A stretch of 64,000 bases of DNA, taken from contig LT907983.1 in the NCBI GenBank assembly GCA_900230115.1, forward strand, positions 744,001 to 808,000, read 5' to 3'. The notes below the pieces were generated by a model. It ran no database searches, had not been told where the DNA came from, and saw only the letters and a list, made by a program, of their open reading frames with translations. This document shows, one piece after another, positions 25,000 to 34,139 of this stretch (positions are counted from its first letter, which is position 1; each line of letters begins with the position of its first letter). Position numbers and translations under genes: made by a program. Source of the DNA: Spirosomataceae bacterium TFI 002. GTDB taxonomy: Bacteria; Bacteroidota; Bacteroidia; Cytophagales; Spirosomataceae.

Positions 25000-26256
25000 A
25001 TGGCTTCAGTGAAAAACAAGCAATTCCCATATCATAAGTACATTTTAGTAAGTCTACTCTATTTTTTTATAGTAGCAATCTTAGGTACCTTACTTCGATC
25101 TGTTACTTATTTCAATATACCTTTTGAGTATGCCAATATTATACATGCTCACTCCCATGTGGCGTTTCAAGGTTGGGTTTATACTTGCCTCTTTTTGATC
25201 TTAACAAGACTATATATCAAGAAAGAAAAGCTGATTCGAGGAAAGTATATTTTGCAATTTCTACTTACTACATTAGCTGTGTTTGGAGTCTTAATTGCGT
25301 TTACTGCACAAGGGTATGGACTTTACTCCATAATTTTCTCTACGCTTTTCCAAGCATTAAACTATTGGTTTATTTATAGGTTTTTCAAAGACACTCGAAG
25401 CAAGGGATCAAGCCTTTCTTTAAAATTTATAAAAACGGGATTAGGTTTTGGGCTCCTATCCTCCCTATTTCCTTTTGTGATAGGATATACTTCAGCAAAA
25501 GGTTTAAATGGTACTGAATTCTATAACTCGCTCATATATTCGTTCATGCATCTTCAATACAATGCCTGGTTCTTACTCATTGTTGTTGGTCTCTTTTATG
25601 AATTACTAGAAAGGCTGGGCATTAAAATATCAAAAAGGCAAGGGGAAATATTCTTCTGGTGTATTTCTATAGCTGTTATTCCAGCCATTTCACTTTCACT
25701 ACTTGGAATGAGTTTTGCAAATCTCCTCCAAATCCCAGCTTGGTTTTCTGTCGTGATGCAAAGCATAGGTTTGGTGTTTTTTATCAAGTCGCTTCAAACA
25801 CAAAAGTGGTATCGCCCAAATGGAAAGGAGTTTTGGCAGCGATTATTTGTGGTACTTTTCATTGCTACATTTACACTAAAAACCGGTCTTCAATCGCTCT
25901 CAATAATCCCATATTTTAGCGATTATGCTTTTCTAAACAAATTCATTTTTCTGGCTTATTTGCACTTAAGCCTTTTGGGAGTTGTTTCGTTTTCGCTCAT
26001 TTCCATGGCAATTCATTTCAAATGGATATCAACCGACTTTTTGAGCAAAATAGGCTTTGGTTTATTACTTTTAGGCTTTATTATCACCGAAACTATACTC
26101 GCGACTGGGGGGCTTGGTATTTTTTACAGCACCGAGCTCCTGTTATTTGGAAGTGCCTCGATGGCAATGGGAATTTTCTTTTTAATTCTAAATATAGTTA
26201 TAAGTAGACCTGAAGAAAATAACATCTCAAGCACGCCTTTGAAGGTAATCAAGTGA
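25000..26256 (+). CDS. Polytopic membrane protein, haem-copper oxidase subunit I-like (tentative)
   Basis: A 418-residue protein with about 12 hydrophobic helices and no signal peptide. Conserved-looking histidines lie in membrane segments: HAHSHVAFQGW (about 48-58), FMHLQYNAWF (about 185) and LAYLHLSLLGVVSFSLISMAIHF (about 322-345). This resembles the histidine layout of cbb3/NorB-type subunit I proteins, in which an HSHV-type motif ligates haem. The protein is smaller than a true oxidase subunit and the full set of haem and copper ligands was not confirmed, so it may be a haem-binding relative of unknown function. The gene is convergent with the TolC gene and is not in an operon with other respiratory genes. 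Confidence 0.55.
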   Translation: MASVKNKQFPYHKYILVSLLYFFIVAILGTLLRSVTYFNIPFEYANIIHAHSHVAFQGWVYTCLFLILTRLYIKKEKLIRGKYILQFLLTTLAVFGVLIAFTAQGYGLYSIIFSTLFQALNYWFIYRFFKDTRSKGSSLSLKFIKTGLGFGLLSSLFPFVIGYTSAKGLNGTEFYNSLIYSFMHLQYNAWFLLIVVGLFYELLERLGIKISKRQGEIFFWCISIAVIPAISLSLLGMSFANLLQIPAWFSVVMQSIGLVFFIKSLQTQKWYRPNGKEFWQRLFVVLFIATFTLKTGLQSLSIIPYFSDYAFLNKFIFLAYLHLSLLGVVSFSLISMAIHFKWISTDFLSKIGFGLLLLGFIITETILATGGLGIFYSTELLLFGSASMAMGIFFLILNIVISRPEENNISSTPLKVIK

Positions 26257-26280
26257 TTAAAGTAATATTTTCAAATTCCC

Positions 26281-27585
26281 TTATTCGATAAGTGAACCAC
26301 TTAACCTCAAAAGCTCCAACTCCGAAACTCTCACATTATATTCTGAATTAACCAACCTATTAAGAGACTGGTCAAATCGACGCTGAGCTTCGTTAAGTTC
26401 TAAAATAGTAGAAGCTCCAAGTCTAAACTTTTCGAGCGAAATAGTGAGATTTTCTTCTGCTAATTCTTTGTTTTCAATTTCGAGATCAAGCAATTTTTTA
26501 TCAGTTTCATATTGCTTGTATTGAGTTGTAATCTCACTCAATATCTGATTTATCAGCTCTTCTTTTTGGCGGCTAATAAGCTCTGCACTAATTTTAGTAG
26601 ATTGAATATTTCTTTGGGTTTGTTGCCCATTAAAAATATTCCAAGTTGCTGTAAGACCAGCACTTAGTCCTAAGTTTTGGTTCAAAGAAAGAAAACCAGC
26701 GTTGTTTTTATTGAAGGAGTATCCAAAACCTGAGTTAAATGTCAACCTTGGCTTTCGAAAGGATTCTGCATCCTTTTGATTAAGTAGATTAATTTCAGCT
26801 GATTTATTAAGTAAAATAAGCTCTCTATTATCTAACTGGGCTTTTTCTAACAAAATCTCCAAACTATAAACAGTATTTTCGTTTTCTAAATCCTCTGTTA
26901 AAAACGATCTTGTTGGCTCCGCTCCAAGTAAAGCATTCAGCTTTACTTTACTATTTTCAAAGCTATTTTGTGTCATCGTAAGTTCAGAAAACTGTGCAGT
27001 AAGGTCAGTTTTGGATTGTAAATAATCCAGCTTTGAACCACGCCCAATTTGCCACCTTTCATCAGTAATTTTGAGTCGTTCTTCGTAATACTTTATGATG
27101 GTATTAAGATATTCTACCGATTTCTCCAACCTTAAAATATCAAAATAGGATTGCATTACCTCAGACACTGTATTTTGAACTATCAACTTTTGCTGGAGCA
27201 CACTTTGTTGCCCTTGACTTACTAAGCGGTCAAATATCGCCTGCATTCGTCCACCATTGTAAAGTGTCCATGTAAGACCAATGTTGGTATTTGGAGCTAC
27301 TACATAACCAAGACGATTAATAGCTCTGCCGTCAACAAATTTCTGATTAACCTGATTGAGGTTGGTTCCTAGGTTTGTAGTCCAATCTATAACAGGTGTC
27401 ATTCCTGCGGCACCTCTATAAATCTCATTTTCTACGAGTGCTGTTTGGGTTTCGGCAATCTTAATCCCATAGTTTTTCTCTAATGCCTCCCCTATCGCAC
27501 TATCCAGCGTGAGCACTTCTTGTGCTTGGCTTTTGTACCCAACTAGAATAGTTAAAAATGATATATATACTAACTGTTTAAACAT
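26281..27585 (-). CDS. TolC family outer-membrane efflux channel
   Basis: A 434-residue outer-membrane factor. A signal peptide (MFKQLVYISFLTILVGYKSQAQ) is followed by two repeats of the OEP family, the first beginning LTLDSAIGEALEKNYGIKIAETQ and the second around LLEKAQLDNRELILLNKSAEINLLNQKDAESF. Long amphipathic helices rich in Gln, Glu and Leu match the periplasmic tunnel. The C-terminal motif EKFRLGASTILELNEAQRRFDQSLNRLVNSEYN is the usual closing element. It is the last gene of the efflux operon, 7 bp behind the RND pump, and completes a three-part envelope-spanning export system. Confidence 0.92.
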   Translation of the reverse strand: MFKQLVYISFLTILVGYKSQAQEVLTLDSAIGEALEKNYGIKIAETQTALVENEIYRGAAGMTPVIDWTTNLGTNLNQVNQKFVDGRAINRLGYVVAPNTNIGLTWTLYNGGRMQAIFDRLVSQGQQSVLQQKLIVQNTVSEVMQSYFDILRLEKSVEYLNTIIKYYEERLKITDERWQIGRGSKLDYLQSKTDLTAQFSELTMTQNSFENSKVKLNALLGAEPTRSFLTEDLENENTVYSLEILLEKAQLDNRELILLNKSAEINLLNQKDAESFRKPRLTFNSGFGYSFNKNNAGFLSLNQNLGLSAGLTATWNIFNGQQTQRNIQSTKISAELISRQKEELINQILSEITTQYKQYETDKKLLDLEIENKELAEENLTISLEKFRLGASTILELNEAQRRFDQSLNRLVNSEYNVRVSELELLRLSGSLIE

Positions 27586-27592
27586 TTCAATA

Positions 27593-30500
27593 TCAAGAAT
27601 TTATAGTGTCAGCAATTCGCTCTATTTCATGCATTTGGTCAAATTTCTTCTCTCTACTTAGATAGATATACATTGCTGGAATAACATACAATGTCAAAAT
27701 AAGTGACAGCAGAAGCCCACCTATTACGACAATCCCCATGGACATTCTGCTTTGCCCAGCTTTACCCAAAGCCAAAGCAATAGGCAATGCTCCCAAGACT
27801 GTAGCGAGCGTTGTCATAAGTATAGGACGCATTCGAAGCGTAGCGGCTTTGAGTGCCGCATCTCTTTTGTTTTCCCCTTTCTCTCGAAGTTGATTTGCAA
27901 ATTCAACAATTAAGATTCCATTTTTTGTCACCAAACCAATAAGCATAATGATACCAATCTGACTAAAAATATTGAAGGTTTGGTCAAAAAACCATAAAGA
28001 GAATATTGCTCCAGCCAAGGCCAATGGTACTGTAAACATGATAATGAATGGATCTATAAAACTCTCAAACTGAGCAGATAAGATCAAGTAAACCAAAAGC
28101 AAAGCCAACAAGAATGAGAAAAGCGTATTGGAAGAACTCTCCTGAAAGTCCCGAGATGAGCCGGTAAGAGAAGTTTTAATGGTTTCATCGTTCAATTCGT
28201 CTCGGATTTTATCCATGGCGGCGATTCCATCAGCAATGGTTTTACCAGGTGCAAGTCCTGCAGAAACCGTGGCCGCGGAGTAGCGGTCATAATGATAAAG
28301 CTGTGGCGGACTACTGTTTTCTTCTACCCTTACGATATTGTCTAACTGTATTAACTCGCCGCGGTTATTTTTAACATACAAGCTTTTGAGGTCAATTGGC
28401 TCATTTCTATTGCTTCGGTCAAACTGACCAATTACCTGATATTGCTTTCCATTCATATTGAAATAGCTAAATCTTTGACCTGCAAATGCCAATTGCATGG
28501 TTTGGGCTACATCACCAACACTTACGCCTAAGCTTTTTGTTTTTTCCCGATCTATATAAATGGAAAGTTCTGGTTTACTGAACTTTAGATTAAGATCACT
28601 GACGGAGAAAGTAGGGTCTTGTTGAACTTTCTCCATGAATTTTGGCACATATTCTTCAAGTTTTTTAAACCCTCCTGCTTGAATTACATATTGTACGGGT
28701 AGCCCTCCTCTTTTATTCAGGGCGATAGTTTGGGTTTCGTTTACAAAGGCTTTGGCTTCAGTAAGTTTTTTAATATCTGCACTTAAGCTTTCTGCTATTT
28801 CGTGCTGAGACCTTGTTCGCTCCTCGGGGAGATTAAGCCTTATACGTGCAAAACCAGAATTGGCTGCTCCAGATCCAGAAAAACCCGGAGAGGTAACCGT
28901 AAGTACAACCTCAGCCTCCGGAATTGAATCCATTACCAAAGTAGCGGCATTGAGGACATAATTATCCATGTACTCATAAGATGAACCTTCTGGACCTGTC
29001 ATTGACATAATTAATGCATTGCGATCATCGAGCGGAGCGAGTTCAGATTTGATCTGATTACCTAAAAAGAACGTTATACCAGTAGTGGCTGCCAAGATTA
29101 AAAACACTATCCATTTCTTATCTAGGAAGTTGACTAAGCTGTTGGAGTAGCCTTTCTCCATGTTTTTATAAAACGGCTCAGTAGCAATCCAAAACTTGGT
29201 TTTCTTACTGGACTTTCTATTCAAATATGCATTAAGCATTGGCGTTAAACTAAGCGACACAAATGCCGAAATAAGGACAGCTGAGGCCAATACGATTCCA
29301 AATTCGCGGAATAGTTTTCCTACAAAACCTTCCATAAATATCACAGGTAGAAATACTGCTGCAAGTGTAATGGAAGTTGATAAAACTGCAAATATGATCT
29401 CATTGGAACCTTTAATTGCAGCCTCCATAGGGCTCATCCCCTCTTCAATCTTTTTGAAAATATTCTCTGTCACAACGATACCGTCGTCAACCACTAAACC
29501 AGTTGCTAACACTACTGCTAAAAGTGTAAGTACATTGATAGAGAAGCCAAAAAGGAACATTAAGAAAAATGTCCCAATCAACGAAACAGGGATATCTATG
29601 AGTGGTCTTACTGCTACTATCCAATCTCTGAAAAACAAGAAAATTATAATTACTACAAGTGCAACTGCAATAAGAATGGTTTCGGCCACTTCTTCAATAG
29701 AGTTTTGGATGAAAATTGTGTTATCCAATATAACATCCATTTTGAAATCAGGCGGTAATGTCTTTTTAATTTCTGCTACACGAGCATGGGCAGTATTTGC
29801 AATATCAAGGTAGTTGGTGCCTGGTTGTGGAGTAATGGCAATTCCTACCATTTGAACTCCATTTACACGCATATTCGTTTCTAAGTTTTCAGCACCAAGT
29901 TCAGCATACCCCACATCTTTTAGTCGGATAATTTGTTCATTTTGGTTCCTAACGATCATGTTGTTGAAGTCTGCCTCATTGACAAACTTCCCCATAGTTT
30001 TAACTACTAATTCTGTATTTTCTCCTTGTAGTTTACCACTTGGCAATTCTATATTTTCTCTTTCTATTGCTGCCTTTATATCTTGGGTTGTAATTCCCAA
30101 TGAACTCATTTTATCTGGGTTCATCCAAATACGCATTGCGTATCTTTTTTGTCCCCATATCCTTACTCCACTTACTCCTTCTATTGTTTCTAGTGGAGGA
30201 GAAATTACGTTTTCGGCATAATCACTCAACTCAAGCATGCTTCTTTTATTACTTTTCAGGCTAAAAGAAAGTATATAATCTGAATCGGCATCGGCTTTTG
30301 ATACAGTGGGAAGGCCCTCGATATCATCTGGCAACACTCGTACGGCAGATGATACTTTGTCACGCACATCGTTGGCTGCTCGCTCCATATCAACTCCAAG
30401 GTTAAATTCTATGGTGATTCGGCTTGACCCCTGATTACTCGCAGAACTCACAGAGCGAATTCCTTCCACAGTATTCAAAACCTTTTCTAACGGTTCTGTA

Positions 30501-30688
30501 ATTTGTGATTCTACAATGTCTGCATTGGCACCTGGGTAATTGGTATTAACCGTAACAACAGGTGGATCAATACTCGGAAACTCCCTTACTCCCAGATACT
30601 TAAAAGCTATGATTCCAAAAAGCAGAATCATGAGGTTCATCACAATGGCAAGTACGGGTCTTTTAATCGAAAGAGTTGATAATGACAT
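27593..30688 (-). CDS. RND efflux pump permease (HAE1/AcrB-like)
   Basis: A 1031-residue inner-membrane pump of the resistance-nodulation-division superfamily, with 12 predicted helices and two large periplasmic loops. The opening LSIKRPVLAIVMNLMILLFG and PSIDPPVVTVNTNYPGANADIVESQITEPLE are the AcrB-type start. The proton relay is visible as the Asp pair in TGLVVDDGIVVTENI (helix 4) and the Lys in IGLVTKNGILIVEF (helix 10). HAE1-type pumps expel amphiphilic drugs, bile salts or dyes; specificity cannot be read from sequence. It lies between adaptor (9-bp gap) and TolC (7-bp gap) genes in a compact operon. Confidence 0.96.
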   Translation of the reverse strand: MSLSTLSIKRPVLAIVMNLMILLFGIIAFKYLGVREFPSIDPPVVTVNTNYPGANADIVESQITEPLEKVLNTVEGIRSVSSASNQGSSRITIEFNLGVDMERAANDVRDKVSSAVRVLPDDIEGLPTVSKADADSDYILSFSLKSNKRSMLELSDYAENVISPPLETIEGVSGVRIWGQKRYAMRIWMNPDKMSSLGITTQDIKAAIERENIELPSGKLQGENTELVVKTMGKFVNEADFNNMIVRNQNEQIIRLKDVGYAELGAENLETNMRVNGVQMVGIAITPQPGTNYLDIANTAHARVAEIKKTLPPDFKMDVILDNTIFIQNSIEEVAETILIAVALVVIIIFLFFRDWIVAVRPLIDIPVSLIGTFFLMFLFGFSINVLTLLAVVLATGLVVDDGIVVTENIFKKIEEGMSPMEAAIKGSNEIIFAVLSTSITLAAVFLPVIFMEGFVGKLFREFGIVLASAVLISAFVSLSLTPMLNAYLNRKSSKKTKFWIATEPFYKNMEKGYSNSLVNFLDKKWIVFLILAATTGITFFLGNQIKSELAPLDDRNALIMSMTGPEGSSYEYMDNYVLNAATLVMDSIPEAEVVLTVTSPGFSGSGAANSGFARIRLNLPEERTRSQHEIAESLSADIKKLTEAKAFVNETQTIALNKRGGLPVQYVIQAGGFKKLEEYVPKFMEKVQQDPTFSVSDLNLKFSKPELSIYIDREKTKSLGVSVGDVAQTMQLAFAGQRFSYFNMNGKQYQVIGQFDRSNRNEPIDLKSLYVKNNRGELIQLDNIVRVEENSSPPQLYHYDRYSAATVSAGLAPGKTIADGIAAMDKIRDELNDETIKTSLTGSSRDFQESSSNTLFSFLLALLLVYLILSAQFESFIDPFIIMFTVPLALAGAIFSLWFFDQTFNIFSQIGIIMLIGLVTKNGILIVEFANQLREKGENKRDAALKAATLRMRPILMTTLATVLGALPIALALGKAGQSRMSMGIVVIGGLLLSLILTLYVIPAMYIYLSREKKFDQMHEIERIADTINS

Positions 30689-30697
30689 TGATATCTC

Positions 30698-31750
30698 TTA
30701 TTTAGAAATTACGGGTTGGCCATTTTTTAAATTCATAAGCGATGTTGTTATGAGCGAGTCACCCACATTTAAACCACTTAATACTTGAACGTACTTTTCG
30801 TTTCGGAGCCCTGTTTCAATCGAAACTTCTTCAACTACCCCATTTCTTTTGACATATACTTTTTTGCCACCTAAAATTGGAATAATTGTTTCGGAAGGGA
30901 TCATGATAGCAGGGCTGCTATTGAGTTTAAGGTTAATTTTAACAAACATCCCAGGGTACAACCTCCCTCCATTATTGCTAGCTTGTGCTCGAACTTTTAA
31001 AGTTCTAAGGTTTGGATCTACTTTAGGATCTATAGCCACTATACGTGAACTGAATTTGTCATCTGCACCATCAACTTCAAAAAACACCACTTGCCCAAGC
31101 TTTACTTCATTGAGGTACCTTTCTGGTATTGTAAAATCAATTTTTATTGGATTGGTTTGTACAAGGGTTGCTATCACCGTTGTAGGTGAAATATAAGCAC
31201 CTTCAGATATATTCTTAAGGCCAATTTTACCAGAGAAAGGAGCTTTTAGCTCTGTTTTTTCCAATTGTACATTTAACAATTCTTTATCCGCACTTAAGGT
31301 ACCCACCTTATTCGCTGATATCTCATACTCCTCTTTTGAAATCGCATTGATCTCCAATAGTTTCTTTTGACGGGCTTCTATTTGCTGTGCTAGCTTATCT
31401 TCCATTGCAAGCTTTTTGAGCTGTGCCCTTATATCATCATCTTTGAGTTTGGCAATTAAGTTGCCTTTAGGCACAACAGTACCTTCTCGAATATTAAGCT
31501 TAATCAACCTACCGGCTATCTCACTACGTATCTCCACTTCCTCATTAGGAATAAGCGTACCCGAAGAATAAATAGCTTTATCGGACTCATCCAGCTTAAC
31601 AACCTCCGTTAACACAGCAATGGCTTTGACCGCACCCGATTTATCACCTCCTGGTGCTCCATCAGCAGCTTTTGAGTCATTATTCCAAAAAAATATTTTA
31701 CCTAAAATAAGAACCGCAATTACAGCTGCAATGATAAGGATAGGTCGCAT
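30698..31750 (-). CDS. RND efflux periplasmic adaptor (membrane fusion protein)
   Basis: A 350-residue adaptor linking pump and outer-membrane channel. An N-terminal membrane anchor (PILIIAAVIAVLILGKIFFW) is followed by the lipoyl/beta-barrel halves (YSSGTLIPNEEVEIRSEIAGRLIKLNIREGTVVPKGNLIAKL and ELKAPFSGKIGLKNISEGAYISPTTVIATLVQ) flanking a short alpha-hairpin (about 115-160), then the C-terminal beta-barrel and membrane-proximal domains. This is the standard HlyD/AcrA order. It is the first gene of the efflux operon. A palindrome 30 bp upstream of its start may be the binding site of an unlinked regulator; no regulator gene is adjacent. Confidence 0.93.
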   Translation of the reverse strand: MRPILIIAAVIAVLILGKIFFWNNDSKAADGAPGGDKSGAVKAIAVLTEVVKLDESDKAIYSSGTLIPNEEVEIRSEIAGRLIKLNIREGTVVPKGNLIAKLKDDDIRAQLKKLAMEDKLAQQIEARQKKLLEINAISKEEYEISANKVGTLSADKELLNVQLEKTELKAPFSGKIGLKNISEGAYISPTTVIATLVQTNPIKIDFTIPERYLNEVKLGQVVFFEVDGADDKFSSRIVAIDPKVDPNLRTLKVRAQASNNGGRLYPGMFVKINLKLNSSPAIMIPSETIIPILGGKKVYVKRNGVVEEVSIETGLRNEKYVQVLSGLNVGDSLITTSLMNLKNGQPVISK

Positions 31751-31779
31751 TCTTGTTTTCTAAATTTTACCTATCAAAT

Positions 31780-31795
31780 ATCGTATAAATACGAT
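31780..31795. promoter_or_regulatory. Palindrome upstream of the efflux operon
   Basis: ATCGTA-TAAA-TACGAT is a perfect 6+4+6 inverted repeat, 30-45 bp upstream of the adaptor start codon. It differs from the BlaI-type operator (TACGAA arms). Its place suggests an operator; the binding protein is unknown. Confidence 0.45.
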
Positions 31796-32021
31796 TAACT
31801 TCTATCTTATTAATCTTGTTATTCGATATTTTAACTTAATCAATAGACGGATAGGCTGTATCGATCTATCTTTTGGCTTTTTTAAAACTTTGTGTACTGC
31901 AGTCTAGTATCAATTGAAAAAGTTGTAAAGCAACTGCCTTTTCTCAAATAATTATGGATTTAAAATAGGAAACAGAATTATTTACTACCTTAAATTCCAA
32001 CAATACCATTGAATCTAACCT

Positions 32022-32714
32022 GTGTCAATTACTAAAAAGACCATTATTTTACAAAACACCTTCTACATCCTACTTGTAGTAGATCTTTTGGTCAATTGGT
32101 TTGCCCTTAAACCCCTTAATATTGTCACTACTCTACTCTTAATGCCGACTTTAATTGGCTTTTACTTTTTCAAATCGAAGATTAGTAAAAGTAAGTTCAA
32201 AAGCCCAATGATGATAAGTTTGATCTTAGGGTATATTGGATTTTTTATTGCAGTCACAATGGAGCGTGGAGAAAACTGGGTTGCTTATAGTCATATATTT
32301 TTTCTATTGGAGTCTCAGTTGATCATCTACGCTTTCATGTCTTTCGTTCGCAAAGTGAAAACTGAAAAACTTGGGTTCGTACCCATAATGCTAATTCTTA
32401 GCATGTCCCTTATTTTCATTAACCTTGTTATTCAAAATAACTCATTTGCGTTAGAGCTTTTATTACTCATAAGGGTATTACAATGTGCGTTTATTTCTGC
32501 TCTTGGTTTTATATTATACAAATCACAACCAATTGTTTTAACCGGAGCAATTCTCCTTGGACTGTCAAATTTTATAGCTGGGGTAAGTTACTTTTACATG
32601 CCTATTCCATTTGAATATACCTTAACAACCGTGTGTTTTTACCTTTCAAAAATACTGCTGGTAAAAGGGTACTTAGAATTATCAAAACAGAAGGTAACAG
32701 GATATGTCACTTAG
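32022..32714 (+). CDS. Multi-pass membrane protein, possibly YhhN/lysoplasmalogenase family
   Basis: A 230-residue protein with about eight hydrophobic segments. The arrangement, early FYILLVVDLLVNWFALKPLN and late GAILLGLSNFIAGVSYFYMPIPFEYTLTTVCFYLSKILLVKGYLEL, resembles the YhhN (TMEM86-like) family, whose eukaryotic members cleave the vinyl-ether bond of lysoplasmalogens; in Bacteroidota the function is not established. The usual Asp pair of the family is not clearly visible, so the assignment is weak. Its gene is divergent from the efflux operon and convergent with a Gfo/Idh/MocA gene, with a bidirectional terminator in between. Confidence 0.5.
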   Translation: MSITKKTIILQNTFYILLVVDLLVNWFALKPLNIVTTLLLMPTLIGFYFFKSKISKSKFKSPMMISLILGYIGFFIAVTMERGENWVAYSHIFFLLESQLIIYAFMSFVRKVKTEKLGFVPIMLILSMSLIFINLVIQNNSFALELLLLIRVLQCAFISALGFILYKSQPIVLTGAILLGLSNFIAGVSYFYMPIPFEYTLTTVCFYLSKILLVKGYLELSKQKVTGYVT

Positions 32715-32730
32715 TTTCATTCAACTAAAA

Positions 32731-32754
32731 AAAGCCGAATAAAAACTCGGCTTT
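32731..32754. terminator. Bidirectional terminator between convergent genes
   Basis: Perfect inverted repeat AAAGCCGA (32731-32738) and TCGGCTTT (32747-32754) with an 8-nt A-rich loop, flanked by A-rich sequence on the left and TTTAATATT on the right, so both strands have a T run after the stem. Confidence 0.8.
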
Positions 32755-32782
32755 AATATTATGCAATAAATTGATTTCTGAC

Positions 32783-34102
32783 TTAAACCGCTTTGAACTT
32801 ACCAGGTACTGGTATTGGATAAAATCCGTCAGCATCAGGAAGTACTTTTGGCAAGGTATCCCAAGTAAATGTATCTGGCATTAAGTTAATTTGAGAGTTA
32901 AGAGCTTCATCCCAAGTTACTTTCTGACCTGAATAAGTAGCCATTCTACCCATAATGGCAGTCATTGTACTTTTTGCTCCATACTCAGCATTGTTAATAG
33001 ACTTGTTGTTGGCTATATGTTCAAAAAGTACATCATGCTCTACTTGATATGGGTTTTTATCTTCTTTCCCTCTATGTCTCCATACCGAATTACCTTTATG
33101 ATCGGTAATCATACCAGCTTTAGCAATTCCTTGTGTTCCCACTAGGGTTTCAGAAACATTGGAAACTGTACCAGGCTGATGGCGGCATTGACTATTCAAT
33201 ATCATTCCATCGGCATATTGAAACTCAACCACATGATGGTCAAAAATTTCACCAAATTCTTTACCTTTTCTAACTTCTCTACCACCAATTCCGATAGCTT
33301 CTGTAGGATATCCTCCTTTGAACCAGTTTACAACATCAATATTGTGAATATGTTGCTCATTGATATGATCGCCGCATAACCACACAAAATAATACCAGTT
33401 TCTCATTTGGTATTCCATTTCGGTCATCTGTGACTCACGCTTTTTGACCCAAACACCGTCATTGTTCCAGTAACACCTTGCCGAAACAATATCGCCAATC
33501 ATGCCTTGATTTATAACCCTATCGTATGTCTCAAGATAGCTTTTTTGATAATGTCGCTGTAAACCTACAACAACTTTCAAGTTCTTTTTCTTAGCCTCTT
33601 CTGCTGCATCGAGAACTCTACGAATACCAGGTGCATCTGTTGCAACTGGTTTTTCCATGAAAACATGCTTTCCTTGTCTTACAGCTTCTTCAAAATGAAT
33701 GGGTCTAAAACCTGGAGGAGTTGTAAGAATTACAACGTCAGCCAAAGCTATGGCTTTCTTGTAACCATCGAAACCAACAAATTTATGCTCCTCAGGTACA
33801 TCTACGCGGTCTGATACACTCTGCACGCCACCAGAATAATCTTTTGGCTTTGCTTTTGTAACTGCATCGTAACAGTTATCTAACCTATCGCGAAACGCAT
33901 CGGCCATTGCTACTAGTTTTACATTCTCCTTTACAGATAAAGCTTGTACCGTAGCACCAGTTCCTCTACCTCCACAACCGACAACAGCGATTTTTATCAC
34001 TTCATTTCCAGTTACGTGAGCTACAGCTTGTAATGCTGAAGTTGATAAATAAGCTGCTCCGAAAGCTGCTCCAGTTGTTTTGATAAACTTTCTTCTTTCC
34101 AT
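32783..34102 (-). CDS. Gfo/Idh/MocA family oxidoreductase, Tat-exported
   Basis: A 439-residue NAD(P)-dependent sugar dehydrogenase-like protein. A twin-arginine signal (MERRKFIKTTGAAFGAAYLS) leads to a Rossmann fold with IKIAVVGCGGRGTGAT (about 35-50), then VILTTPPGFRP and the EKPVATD motif typical of the family (Lys of the catalytic triad in MEKPVA). The C-terminal alpha/beta domain contains WLCGDHINEQHIHNIDVVNWF, with the conserved His/Asp segment. Tat-exported members in Bacteroidota include glycoside-processing enzymes that carry tightly bound NAD(H). The gene follows an FGE-fold gene on the same strand (37-bp gap), so the two may form an operon. Confidence 0.92.
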   Translation of the reverse strand: MERRKFIKTTGAAFGAAYLSTSALQAVAHVTGNEVIKIAVVGCGGRGTGATVQALSVKENVKLVAMADAFRDRLDNCYDAVTKAKPKDYSGGVQSVSDRVDVPEEHKFVGFDGYKKAIALADVVILTTPPGFRPIHFEEAVRQGKHVFMEKPVATDAPGIRRVLDAAEEAKKKNLKVVVGLQRHYQKSYLETYDRVINQGMIGDIVSARCYWNNDGVWVKKRESQMTEMEYQMRNWYYFVWLCGDHINEQHIHNIDVVNWFKGGYPTEAIGIGGREVRKGKEFGEIFDHHVVEFQYADGMILNSQCRHQPGTVSNVSETLVGTQGIAKAGMITDHKGNSVWRHRGKEDKNPYQVEHDVLFEHIANNKSINNAEYGAKSTMTAIMGRMATYSGQKVTWDEALNSQINLMPDTFTWDTLPKVLPDADGFYPIPVPGKFKAV

Positions 34103-34139
34103 TATTATGTTTTAAAAGGGTTGAATTTCGATTTACAAT

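Noticed and set aside
29196-29813. Long open frame on the strand opposite the RND pump gene
   Set aside because: It is a shadow of the pump's codons; it has no start context and the pump assignment on the other strand is certain.
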